Notes under the pieces: generated by a model
Databases searched by the model: none
Told to the model about the DNA's origin: nothing
Seen by the model: the letters and a program-made list of their open reading frames with translations, nothing else
Shown: positions 15,888 through 23,265 of the stretch, one piece after another
How the letters are laid out: each line of letters opens with the position of its first letter
Numbering within the stretch: the first letter of the stretch is position 1
Assembly (NCBI GenBank): GCA_964247735.1
Contig: CAXTVS010000001.1
Span: 62,001-126,000 of the forward strand
Origin: Lichenicola sp964247735
GTDB lineage: Bacteria; Pseudomonadota; Alphaproteobacteria; Acetobacterales; Acetobacteraceae
DNA: 64,000 nt
Direction of reading: 5' to 3'
Made by a program: the position numbers and the translations under genes

Positions 15888-16678
15888 GCCGGCAGCCTGC
15901 CGGTCAGCGGGCCGTCGATCAGTGGCAGCAGGTGTTCGGCTTTGGCGATGTCTTCCATGAAGTCGATCTCCGTCCAGGGCAGGCCCGTGATGTCCTCGTA
16001 TCCGAACATCGGCGGGCCGGATGCATCCGCGCGGATGAGGGCTCGGATGGGCTCCTCGTATTCGAGGCTGCGGTCGCCCTGGATCATGGCGCGGGTGCGC
16101 CCGGCCAGGCTGGCGGCCACCTCGGAGGAGAAGCGGAAGAAGCCGACCGACTCGCCGTGGAAGGCGTGGTCGGCATCGGGACGCTTGGCGAAGTCGACGA
16201 TCCGGCCGCCCGCGTCGACGCAGATCTTGACCGGCTCGTCGCCCGGCTCCAGCGCGCGGTCGAGCAGCAGGGCAGCCGGATGCGCGCTGTCCAGCAGCCG
16301 GTCGATCAGGGGCTGGCCGTAGAGCACGTCGGCATCCATCAGCACCACCGGGCTGCCCTCCAGCACCGCGCGGCCGGCATCGAGCGACACGGCGCTGCCC
16401 TCCTGCCAGTGCGGGTTGCGGATCAGCGCGACCTCGTCGCGCCGGCCGAGGCGATGGAGCTCGGCCTCCACCAGCTCGGAGCGGTAGCCGACCACCAGCG
16501 TCACCGGGCCGGCTCCGGCACCGGCTAGACAGTCGAGATGCCGTTCCAGCAGGGTCCGGCCACCGAACCGGAGCAGGATCTTGGGGACGTCCGGAGCAGC
16601 GGGGCCGAGGCGGCGACCGCGTCCGGCGGCCAGGATCAGGACAGCCGTATGCCCCCGGGAGTGGTCGCGGCGATGCAT
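15884..16678 (-). CDS. Nucleotidyltransferase, PntC/LicC-like (predicted phosphonate cytidylyltransferase)
   Basis: A 264-residue sugar-phosphate-type nucleotidyltransferase with an intact signature 'LAAGRGRRL' at residues 16-24, 'DVPKILLRFGGRTLLERHL', a metal-binding 'VLMDADVLYG', and a C-terminal 'LPWTEIDFMEDIAKAEHLL'. The pattern (NPHWQEGSAVSL, EPVKICVD, WTEIDF) is that of choline-phosphate and 2-aminoethylphosphonate cytidylyltransferases (LicC, PntC). Its position divergent from PEP mutase and coupled to an oxygenase supports making CMP-aminoethylphosphonate (or an analogue) for transfer to lipid or glycan. ATG 16678 gives the family start; an upstream extension would add 47 residues with no family likeness. 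Confidence 0.82.
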   Translation of the reverse strand: MHRRDHSRGHTAVLILAAGRGRRLGPAAPDVPKILLRFGGRTLLERHLDCLAGAGAGPVTLVVGYRSELVEAELHRLGRRDEVALIRNPHWQEGSAVSLDAGRAVLEGSPVVLMDADVLYGQPLIDRLLDSAHPAALLLDRALEPGDEPVKICVDAGGRIVDFAKRPDADHAFHGESVGFFRFSSEVAASLAGRTRAMIQGDRSLEYEEPIRALIRADASGPPMFGYEDITGLPWTEIDFMEDIAKAEHLLPLIDGPLTGRLPA

Positions 16679-16788
16679 CTTTTTCTGTGGCCGTTCCGGG
16701 AAAATTGATGCAGGAGATGAATGGTTACATGACACTCTGATGAGGATTGCGCAAATTGCCGAGCGGAACCGAGGCATATCAAGGGACT

Positions 16789-18579
16789 GTGGCGCAGGGT
16801 CCGGACGGCGCGACCACACACGCCCGTCAGCCGGCCCAGGCTCCCCGACGCCCGGTGTCCCGCTCCGCCCGGCTCCGCGCCATGCTGTCCCGTCCGGAGC
16901 TCGCCTTCCTGATGGAGGCGCATAGCGGCCTGTCGGCCAAGATCGTCGAGGAGGCCGGGTTCGAGGGCATCTGGGGCTCCGGCCTGTCGATGTCGGCCTC
17001 GCTGGCCTTGCGCGACAACAACGAGGCGTCCTGGACCCAGGTGCTGGAGCAGGCCGAGTACATGGCCGACGCCACCAGCCTGCCGATCCTGCTGGACGGC
17101 GACACCGGCTACGGCAACTTCAACAGCGTGCGCCGGCTGGTGCGAAAGCTGTGCGAGCGCGGCGTCGCCGGGGTGTGCATCGAGGACAAGCTGTTCCCCA
17201 AGACCAACTCCTTCATCGGCGAGGCGCAGCCGCTGGCCGACATCGCCGAGTTCTGCGGCCGCATCCGCGCCGGCAAGGACAGCCAGACCGACGACGACTT
17301 CCAGATCGTGGCGCGGGTCGAGGCGCTGATCTCCGGGCACTCCATGGACGAGGCGCTGCGACGCGCGGAGGCCTACCACCGGGCCGGCGCCGACGCGATC
17401 CTGATCCACTCCAAGAAGCGCACCGCGCACGAGATCGCCGGCTTCATGGGTCGCTGGGGCGGGCGCTGCCCGGTGGTGATCGTGCCGACCATGTACTATG
17501 GCACCCCCACCGACGCGTTCCGCAAGGCCGGCGTCTCCACGGTGATCTGGGCCAACCACCTGGTGCGCGCCTCCATCACCGCGATGCGGGCCACGGCGTC
17601 GCGCATCCATGCCGACCAGAGCCTGGCCGAGGTGGAAGGACGGGTCGCCAGCGTGAAGGACATCTTCGCGCTGATGGACAACGACGAGCTGGAACGGGCC
17701 GGCGAGCGCTACCTGCCGGTGTCGGGCGGCCTCGCTCCGGAGACCGCGACCGGTGCGACGATCGAGGCGGCCACCGGGGCGGCCGGGGATCTTCCGGCTC
17801 CCGGCGTGCCGGTGCGCGGCATCGTGCTGGCGGCGTCGCAGGGCGAGGCGCTGGGGCCGCTGACCGCCGACCGCCCCAAGTGCATGGTCGACGTGCGCGG
17901 CCGGCCGCTGCTGGGCCAGCTGCTCGACACCCTGCGGCAGAGCGGCGTGCGCGACGTCGCGGTGGTTCGCGGCTACGCCAAGGACGCGATCGGGCCGGAG
18001 GTGTGGTCGCAGCCGGGACCGGACGGGGGCCTGACCCTGCTCGACAACGACGACTATGCCGACACCGGCGAGGTCGCCTCCCTGCTCCGCGCCGCCGACC
18101 GGCTCCATGGCGAGACCGTGCTGGTCTACGGCGACGTGCTGTTCCGCCGCTACATCCTGGACGCGCTGATGGGGGTGGACGCGGACATCGTCATCGCGGT
18201 GGACGCGCTGCACCAGCGGGCGGAAGGCAAGCCCGGCACGCACAACCCCCATCCGGGCGACCTGGTGCTGGCGGACAAGCCGTTCTCCGCCAGCTACCTG
18301 GACGACCAGCCTGCGATCCTGCGCCGCATCGGCGGGGTGCGGCCGGCCGACAGCATGGGAGAATGGATCGGGCTGATGCGGCTCAGCGCCCGGGGCGCCA
18401 CCCTCCTGCGCGCCGAGCTGGCGGCGATGCAGGCCGACAACAGCGCCGCCCGGTCCGACATCCCGACCCTGCTCGGGCGGCTGGCGCACAGGACCCCGGT
18501 CGCGGTGCACTACATCACCGGCCACTGGCTCGACGTCGACACCATGAGCGACCTGGCGGACGCGCGGAACTTTTCCTGA
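16789..18579 (+). CDS. pepM: Phosphoenolpyruvate phosphomutase fused to a nucleotidyltransferase-like domain
   Basis: About 596 residues. Residues ~25-300 are PEP mutase, which rearranges phosphoenolpyruvate to phosphonopyruvate, the committing step of phosphonate synthesis. Evidence: 'LMEAHSGLSAKIVEEAGFEG', 'GSGLSMSASLALRDNNEASW', 'DGDTGYGN' (103-110) and the diagnostic EDKxxxxxN motif 'EDKLFPKTN' (132-140), which separates mutases from isocitrate-lyase-type enzymes. After a Gly/Ala/Thr linker, residues ~344-590 are a nucleotidyltransferase fold: 'GIVLAASQGEALGPL', 'DRPKCMVDVRGRPLLGQL', 'VYGDVLF' and a final 'HWLDVDTMSDL'. Its signature is degenerate (Gly to Ser, Arg to Ala; see findings). 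The start is uncertain: GTG 16789 has AAGGG very close by; TTG 16747, GTG 16855 and ATG 16882 are alternatives. Confidence 0.93.
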   Translation: MAQGPDGATTHARQPAQAPRRPVSRSARLRAMLSRPELAFLMEAHSGLSAKIVEEAGFEGIWGSGLSMSASLALRDNNEASWTQVLEQAEYMADATSLPILLDGDTGYGNFNSVRRLVRKLCERGVAGVCIEDKLFPKTNSFIGEAQPLADIAEFCGRIRAGKDSQTDDDFQIVARVEALISGHSMDEALRRAEAYHRAGADAILIHSKKRTAHEIAGFMGRWGGRCPVVIVPTMYYGTPTDAFRKAGVSTVIWANHLVRASITAMRATASRIHADQSLAEVEGRVASVKDIFALMDNDELERAGERYLPVSGGLAPETATGATIEAATGAAGDLPAPGVPVRGIVLAASQGEALGPLTADRPKCMVDVRGRPLLGQLLDTLRQSGVRDVAVVRGYAKDAIGPEVWSQPGPDGGLTLLDNDDYADTGEVASLLRAADRLHGETVLVYGDVLFRRYILDALMGVDADIVIAVDALHQRAEGKPGTHNPHPGDLVLADKPFSASYLDDQPAILRRIGGVRPADSMGEWIGLMRLSARGATLLRAELAAMQADNSAARSDIPTLLGRLAHRTPVAVHYITGHWLDVDTMSDLADARNFS

Positions 18580-18625
18580 GCGCCGCCCGCTGGAACCGGC
18601 AGGACGCCGTCCGACTGGAGGATCC

Positions 18626-18961
18626 ATGCGCCGCCCGCTCCTGACGCTGCCCTGCCTGCTTGGCCTGGGCTCCTGCGCGGCAGCACCCGCCCGGGTGGCC
18701 GGCGACAGCGACGCACGCTGCATCCACCGTCTCTACGACTATCCGGTCCGCTCGGAACCGTTCCAGGCCGCAGCCAGCACCTGCGCCCCAGGGCGGGTCG
18801 TCGACCTCACCGGCGACCGCTACTACCAGGTGCTCGCCACCAGCCTGAACGTGCCCTTCGTCGACCACGACCCGAAGCGCAGCGACACCATCGTGCTGAC
18901 CGGCAGCCGCATCCCGCAGCCCACCGACCAGGTGCCGCCGCCGGAGCTGCAGCTGCGCTAG
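18626..18961 (+). CDS. Small lipoprotein-like protein in the phosphonate locus
   Basis: A 111-residue protein not recognised as any known family. It has a short signal segment ending in a lipobox-like 'LLGLGSC', so it is probably a lipoprotein. The mature part has two more cysteines ('ARCIHRLYDYPV', 'ASTCAPGRV') that could form a disulphide, and ends with a Pro-rich 'RIPQPTDQVPPPELQLR'. It lies 46 bases after pepM and 59 bases before the phosphonopyruvate decarboxylase gene in the same direction, so it is likely co-transcribed. A role in handling a phosphonate-bearing envelope component is possible but only inferred from position. Confidence 0.6.
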   Translation: MRRPLLTLPCLLGLGSCAAAPARVAGDSDARCIHRLYDYPVRSEPFQAAASTCAPGRVVDLTGDRYYQVLATSLNVPFVDHDPKRSDTIVLTGSRIPQPTDQVPPPELQLR

Positions 18962-19020
18962 CGGCTGCTGCCGGCACCGGGCAGTTTCCACGCCGAGGCA
19001 TCCGGTCTAAGCGACCGGAC

Positions 19021-20190
19021 ATGATCCAGGCGCAGGACTTCCTCGACCAGGCCGCCGCGTGCGGGCTCGACTTCTACAGCGGCGTGCCGTGCTCGTTCCT
19101 GACCCCGATGATCAACCGGGTGATCGGGGCGGGAGCTGCCGGCGGCGGGCTCGACTACGTGGGCGCCGCCAGCGAGGGCGAGGCAGTGGCGATCGCCTCC
19201 GGCGCCTGGCTCGGCGGCCGCGGCGGCGTGGTGATCTGCCAGAACTCGGGCCTCGGCAACTGCGTCAACCCCCTGACCTCGCTCAACGCGCCGTTCCGCA
19301 TCCCGCTGCTGCTGATCACCACCTGGCGCGGCCAGCCGGGACACAAGGACGAGCCGCAGCACGCGCTGATGGGGCAGATCACCCAGGCGCTGCTCGACCT
19401 GTGCGCGGTGCCCAACCGGCCGTTCCCGCGCGAGGCAGCGGAGATCGGCCCGGCGCTGCAGGCCGCCTCCGCCCGCTTCGCCCGGGACGGGCTGCCGTTC
19501 GGGCTGGTGATGGAACAGGACAGCGTGGCGGGAGAGACGCTGTCGGAGCCGGTCCCGCTGCCGCTGCCGCCCGGACGCCGCACCGACCTGCGTCGCCACG
19601 GCGAGCGGCCGGCGCGGGCGACCCTGCTGCAGGGCCTGCTGGCCGTGCTTCCCGGCAACGCTGCGGTGATCGCCACCACCGGCAAGTGCGGGCGGGAACT
19701 GTTCACCCTGTCCGACCGCGAGCAGCACCTCTACATGGTCGGCGCCATGGGGGCCGCATCCGGGCTCGGGCTTGGCGTGGCGCTGACGGTGCCCGACCGG
19801 CCGGTGGTGGTGGTGGACGGCGATGGGGCTGCGCTGATGAAGCTGGGCACGATGGCCACGATCGGGGCCAGGCACCCGCCACGCCTGCTGCACGTCCTGC
19901 TGGACAATGGCGTCCACGACTCCACCGGCGGCCAGGGCACCGTGTCGGCCTCGGTGGATTTTGCAGGGGTGGCACTCGCCTGCGGCTACCGTGCGGCCTG
20001 GTCGGTGGACGACCGGGCCGGCTTCGAGCAGGCGGTGGCCCATGCCGTGGATGAACAGGCTCCGGACGGACAGGGTCCGGTGCTGGTGCATGCCCGCATC
20101 GCTCCCGGATCGATGGGATCGCTGGGACGGCCGACGGTGCCGCCGCATGCGGTGGCGCAGCGGTTCCGCGGCTTCCTGGCCGGGACCTGA
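19021..20190 (+). CDS. ppd: Phosphonopyruvate decarboxylase
   Basis: A 389-residue thiamine-diphosphate enzyme converting phosphonopyruvate to phosphonoacetaldehyde, the irreversible step that pulls the PEP mutase equilibrium forward. It opens 'MIQAQDFLDQAAACGLDFYSGVPCSFL', typical of the family (AepY/Ppd). The activating Glu is in 'AASEGEAVAIASGAWLGG', and the cofactor motif runs from 'VVVDGDGAALMKLG' to 'LLDNGVHDSTGGQ' (GDG to N spacing about 28). Length matches characterised decarboxylases. It ends the plus-strand phosphonate transcript just before a strong hairpin. With PepM it defines the locus as biosynthetic, not catabolic. Confidence 0.93.
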   Translation: MIQAQDFLDQAAACGLDFYSGVPCSFLTPMINRVIGAGAAGGGLDYVGAASEGEAVAIASGAWLGGRGGVVICQNSGLGNCVNPLTSLNAPFRIPLLLITTWRGQPGHKDEPQHALMGQITQALLDLCAVPNRPFPREAAEIGPALQAASARFARDGLPFGLVMEQDSVAGETLSEPVPLPLPPGRRTDLRRHGERPARATLLQGLLAVLPGNAAVIATTGKCGRELFTLSDREQHLYMVGAMGAASGLGLGVALTVPDRPVVVVDGDGAALMKLGTMATIGARHPPRLLHVLLDNGVHDSTGGQGTVSASVDFAGVALACGYRAAWSVDDRAGFEQAVAHAVDEQAPDGQGPVLVHARIAPGSMGSLGRPTVPPHAVAQRFRGFLAGT

Positions 20191-20196
20191 ACGCGA

Positions 20197-20227
20197 ACAG
20201 GGCGTCCCGGCAACCGGGACGCCCTGT
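20197..20227. terminator. Strong bidirectional hairpin between ppd and the stress-protein gene
   Basis: ACAGGGCGTCCCGG (20197-20210) is perfectly complementary to CCGGGACGCCCTGT (20214-20227), a 14-bp stem with a 3-base CAA loop, only seven bases after the ppd stop. It is symmetrical and lies between convergent genes, so it can serve both. Only a short T-containing tail follows. Confidence 0.75.
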
Positions 20228-20277
20228 CTCGCCTCACGATCCGGAGCCGCCGCCGAAGCGGCTGCTCCGGAGCCGGA

Positions 20278-20967
20278 TCACGGAACCTCGGCGCGCGGCG
20301 GCAGCCCGCTGCCGGCCAGGCCGGTGGTGCCGGTCAGCCCGGTGGTGGTGCCCGACGTGTACGGCCCGGCCGTCTCGTCGTGGCGGGTCCAGCCGCTGCT
20401 CTGGTACTCGGCGCGGCGGGTGGTGGTGTTGATCGCCGTCTGGCCGTCCATGATCGCCTCGACAGTCGGCGCCTGCGACTCGTCGGCGCGCACGGTGACG
20501 AGATTGCCGCCGCGGCGGACCGTCTCGGCATACACGTGGGCGTCCTCGTCCGGCACCCCGGCGCCGGTCAGCGCACCGACCAGGCCGCCGGCTCCGCCGC
20601 CAACCGCCGCACCGACGCCGGCGCCGGTCAGGGTGGCGATCAGCCAGCCTGCCGCGACCACCGGACCCACGCCCGGGATCGCGAGCGAGCCGATCCCGGC
20701 GAGCAGGCCGGCACCGCCGCCCAGCACGGTGCCGATCGTGGCGCCGGTGCCGGCACCCTTCTCGGTCTCCTCGTCGCGGGGGATGTCGGTCCCGGTCCCG
20801 GTTCCGGTCACGCCGGTCCCGGTCGTGCCGACCGGCCCGGACTGGGCGCCCTCGCGTCCGACCAGGCTGATGTCGCTGTGCGGAATGCCGGCGTTCTCGA
20901 GGGCCTGGACCACGCTGGTTGCCGTAGCGTAGCTGTCGTAGGCGCGGGTGATGGTGCGCTGTGCCAT
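20278..20967 (-). CDS. General stress protein 17M-like protein with glycine-zipper segment
   Basis: A 229-residue protein. The N terminus 'RTITRAYDSYATATSVVQALENAGIPHSDISLVG' matches the YflT/general-stress-protein-17M domain (a small ferredoxin-like fold). The centre (about residues 72-140) is a Gly/Ala-rich hydrophobic stretch ('GGGAGLLAGIGSLAIPGVGPVVAAGWL'-like, broken here) resembling glycine-zipper membrane segments. A second domain 'HVYAETVRRGGNLVTVRADES' follows, then a low-complexity Thr/Gly tail. Such proteins are common in alphaproteobacteria and often stress-induced; the molecular role is unknown. It is convergent with ppd. Confidence 0.7.
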   Translation of the reverse strand: MAQRTITRAYDSYATATSVVQALENAGIPHSDISLVGREGAQSGPVGTTGTGVTGTGTGTDIPRDEETEKGAGTGATIGTVLGGGAGLLAGIGSLAIPGVGPVVAAGWLIATLTGAGVGAAVGGGAGGLVGALTGAGVPDEDAHVYAETVRRGGNLVTVRADESQAPTVEAIMDGQTAINTTTRRAEYQSSGWTRHDETAGPYTSGTTTGLTGTTGLAGSGLPPRAEVP

Positions 20968-21013
20968 GATCTGCTTCCTTGTTGTGACGTGTCCGGTTCG
21001 GATGCGACCGCGC

Positions 21014-21460
21014 TCACTCGGTGCCGACGCTGCCCTTGTAGTCTTCCCACACCTTGACCGACGAGCCGTTCTGCATGGCGCTGCCGTGCCAAACGCCCTG
21101 GTCGTCCTTGGTCAGGTCCTTCACCTGGGTGAAGCCGTGCTTCATGATCCGGTGACGGGCCTGGCGCATCGTGAAGCTGTTCGACCCGTGCGCCGGGGTG
21201 GCGGTGTCGGCCGAGGTGGTGGCGACGGCCTGGTTGTGGTCGGGACCGCTGGTCGTGTTCTGGCCCATGGACGACGTGCCCGTCGTGTTCTGGCCCGTGG
21301 CTGGGGCGCTCATGGTGTTCTGGCCCGTGGCCGGGGCGCTCATCGTGTTCTGGGCCGGGGCCATGGTCGAGCCCTGGTTCTGGGTCTGCGTCTGGGCCTG
21401 GGCGGCGCCTGCGACAGCCGTGAATGCGATCGCGGCGGCAAGCAGTGTGGCGGACTTCAT
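21014..21460 (-). CDS. Secreted PepSY-like protein with short tandem repeats
   Basis: A 148-residue exported protein: signal peptide 'MKSATLLAAAIAFTAVAGAAQA', then a low-complexity Gln/Asn/Thr/Met segment containing near-identical decapeptides 'QNTMSAPATG', and a C-terminal domain of about 50 residues ('FTMRQARHRIMKHGFTQVKD', 'DDQGVWHGSAMQNG', 'KVWEDYKGSV') that resembles a single PepSY-type fold. It lies 46 bases upstream of the 17M-like stress gene on the same strand, so they may be co-expressed. Function unknown; the PepSY assignment is from the pattern 'helix - GW.G.A...G....V..D' only. Confidence 0.6.
   Translation of the reverse strand: MKSATLLAAAIAFTAVAGAAQAQTQTQNQGSTMAPAQNTMSAPATGQNTMSAPATGQNTTGTSSMGQNTTSGPDHNQAVATTSADTATPAHGSNSFTMRQARHRIMKHGFTQVKDLTKDDQGVWHGSAMQNGSSVKVWEDYKGSVGTE
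21287..21346. repeat. Two 30-bp tandem repeats inside the PepSY-like gene
   Basis: Units 21287-21316 and 21317-21346 differ at two positions; partial copies flank them (from about 21257 and from 21347). Each unit encodes ten residues (QNTMSAPATG type). The unit length keeps the reading frame, so copy number can change without breaking the gene. Confidence 0.8.
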
Positions 21461-21715
21461 CTAACGTTCCTCGTTCTTGATCTGCAGATCGCAGTGCCGG
21501 AGCGAACGGAGGATTCGACGATCGGTTCCAGACCGGTCCCGCAGGCCCGACCTCCGCGCAGCACACGCTCTCGTGCGGAACCTGCCGAGAACAACGGGCC
21601 GGACGCCCCGTTCGTTCGCTGCACCGCTTGCAGGAGACAGCTGATCGACACGCTTGCCACCTATCAGCCCGTCACGACGCCTGCCTCCCGCGCGTCGCGG
21701 CAGGACCGGCCCTGG

Positions 21716-22744
21716 ATGCCCCGAACCGTGCTGGTCACGCCGGCGGCGCTCGGCTTTCCGCACGGCGTCGCGATGGTGGAGCGCGCGGAACAGGCAGGGG
21801 CCCGCATCGTCCGGCTGGCGTCCGACCGGCTGAGCGGGCTGCCGGACCAGTACCGCGACGCCAAGACCACCATGGCCGTGGTGGTGGCCTCGCCCAGCCG
21901 GCGGAAGCCGCAGCCGATCCCGCCCAGCGCCGACTGGCGCTTCGACCTCGCCGAGGGCTGCCCGGCGCACTGCCAGTACTGCTACCTGGCCGGCTCCCTG
22001 GCCGGGCCGCCGATCGTGCGCGCCTACGCCAACCTCGACCAGATCCTGGCCGAGCTGCCGCCGCTGCTGGGACAGGGCACCATCACCTCGCGCTCGGACG
22101 CCCGCCGCCACGAGGGCACCACCTTCGAGTGCTCCTGCTACACCGACCCGCTGGCGATCGAGCCGGTCACCGGCAGCCTGTCGGCGGCGATCCGCCATTT
22201 CGGCGCCTGGGATGCCGACGTGCAGCTGCGCTTCACCACCAAGTTCGGCAACGTCGAGACGCTGCTGGACCTGCCGCACCGGGGCCGCACCCGGATCCGC
22301 TTCTCGCTCAACGCCCGCTCCGCCGAGCGGTACGAGGGCGGCGCTCCGCGCATGGACCGCCGGCTGGCCGCGCTGCGCGCGGTGGCGCAGGCGGGCTACC
22401 CGGTCGGGATCACGGTGGCGCCGATCCTGCCGCTGCCGGACTGGCAGGCGGAGTACGACCGGCTGCTGGCCGACGTGGCACGGGCGCTGGACGGGGTGCC
22501 GGCGGTGGACCTGACCGCCGAGCTGATCACCCACCGCTTCACCGACAAGTCCAAGACGGTGCTGGTCGGCTGGTATCCCGGCAGCTCCCTGCCGATGGAC
22601 GAGGCGGAGCGGACCCGCAAGCTGACCAAGTTCGGTACGGGCAAGTGGGTGCTGCCGCGGGTCGAGATGGCGGCGCTGCGCGGACACATGACCGAGGCGC
22701 TGGCGCGCCACCTGCCGACGGCCCGCCTGCTCTACTGGACGTGA
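21716..22744 (+). CDS. Spore photoproduct lyase-family radical SAM protein
   Basis: A 342-residue SPL-family protein in a non-spore-former. The radical-SAM cluster motif is 'CPAHCQYCY' (Cys82, 86, 89; the SPL spacing C-x3-C-x2-C). 'ECSCYTDP' places Cys141 at the site that matches the hydrogen-donating cysteine of Bacillus SPL, and the next Tyr may serve the same radical relay. The N terminus ('MPRTVLVTPAALGFPHG') is a short lead domain. Family members in bacilli reverse the spore thymine dimer; in alphaproteobacteria the substrate is untested but DNA photolesions are likely. It overlaps the next gene by 4 bp (GTGA). Confidence 0.85.
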   Translation: MPRTVLVTPAALGFPHGVAMVERAEQAGARIVRLASDRLSGLPDQYRDAKTTMAVVVASPSRRKPQPIPPSADWRFDLAEGCPAHCQYCYLAGSLAGPPIVRAYANLDQILAELPPLLGQGTITSRSDARRHEGTTFECSCYTDPLAIEPVTGSLSAAIRHFGAWDADVQLRFTTKFGNVETLLDLPHRGRTRIRFSLNARSAERYEGGAPRMDRRLAALRAVAQAGYPVGITVAPILPLPDWQAEYDRLLADVARALDGVPAVDLTAELITHRFTDKSKTVLVGWYPGSSLPMDEAERTRKLTKFGTGKWVLPRVEMAALRGHMTEALARHLPTARLLYWT

Positions 22745-23067
22745 CGCCGCCGCCGGTGACGCCCGACGGCCGCTACCTTGTGGTGCGCGGCCGGCTTTGG
22801 CGCTGCACCGACCCCGGCCTGGACCCGGAACGCCGCGTCGTCCTGACCCGCGAGTTAATGGCCGCCCGCCGCGCCAAGCGCGCTGCGATGCGCGCCGGCG
22901 ATGCCGACGGCCGCGAGGCGGCGCGCGCCCGGGTCGACGCCGCCAAGTGCGCGCTCGGCGAACGCGGCCCGCCGTGGTGGACCGATGGCGCCCCCGACTA
23001 CAACCGCCACATGGCCCGCAGCACGCCCTATGCCGGATGGTTCTCCCTCCTGCCGGCAGGTTCGTGA
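22741..23067 (+). CDS. Small conserved hypothetical protein coupled to the SPL homologue
   Basis: A 108-residue protein starting at GTG 22741, overlapping the SPL-like stop by 4 bp. It opens with a beta-strand-like 'YLVVRGRLWRCTDPGL', continues as a basic helix 'LMAARRAKRAAMRAGD', and ends with a conserved-looking 'GPPWWTDGAPDYNRHMARS' block (WWxDGxPDxNRH). I recall similar small proteins in other proteobacteria without assigned function. The basic helix could bind nucleic acid, which would fit the coupling to a DNA-repair-type enzyme, but this is inference. Confidence 0.7.
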   Translation: MTPPPVTPDGRYLVVRGRLWRCTDPGLDPERRVVLTRELMAARRAKRAAMRAGDADGREAARARVDAAKCALGERGPPWWTDGAPDYNRHMARSTPYAGWFSLLPAGS

Positions 23068-23265
23068 ACCGCGTTCACGTCCGCCGCGTCCACACCGTCC
23101 GCGCCTCGGCGAACCCGTGGACGCCGGACGGCGACGGCCTGCACCCGCACCGCCCTTCCCATCCCGGCCACCGGAGCGTGCGGGTCCGCGGCAATGGATC
23201 CGTCCGGCGACCTTGGCGCCTCTTCCTCCGCGTCGGCGGCCACCGACGCGGCCGGCCGGGCCGGA

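Noticed and set aside
18890..18945. The string DTIVLTGSRIP in the small lipoprotein, like the N-terminal box of TonB-dependent receptors
   Set aside because: The protein is only 111 residues with no plug or barrel, and the match is too short to mean a receptor fragment.
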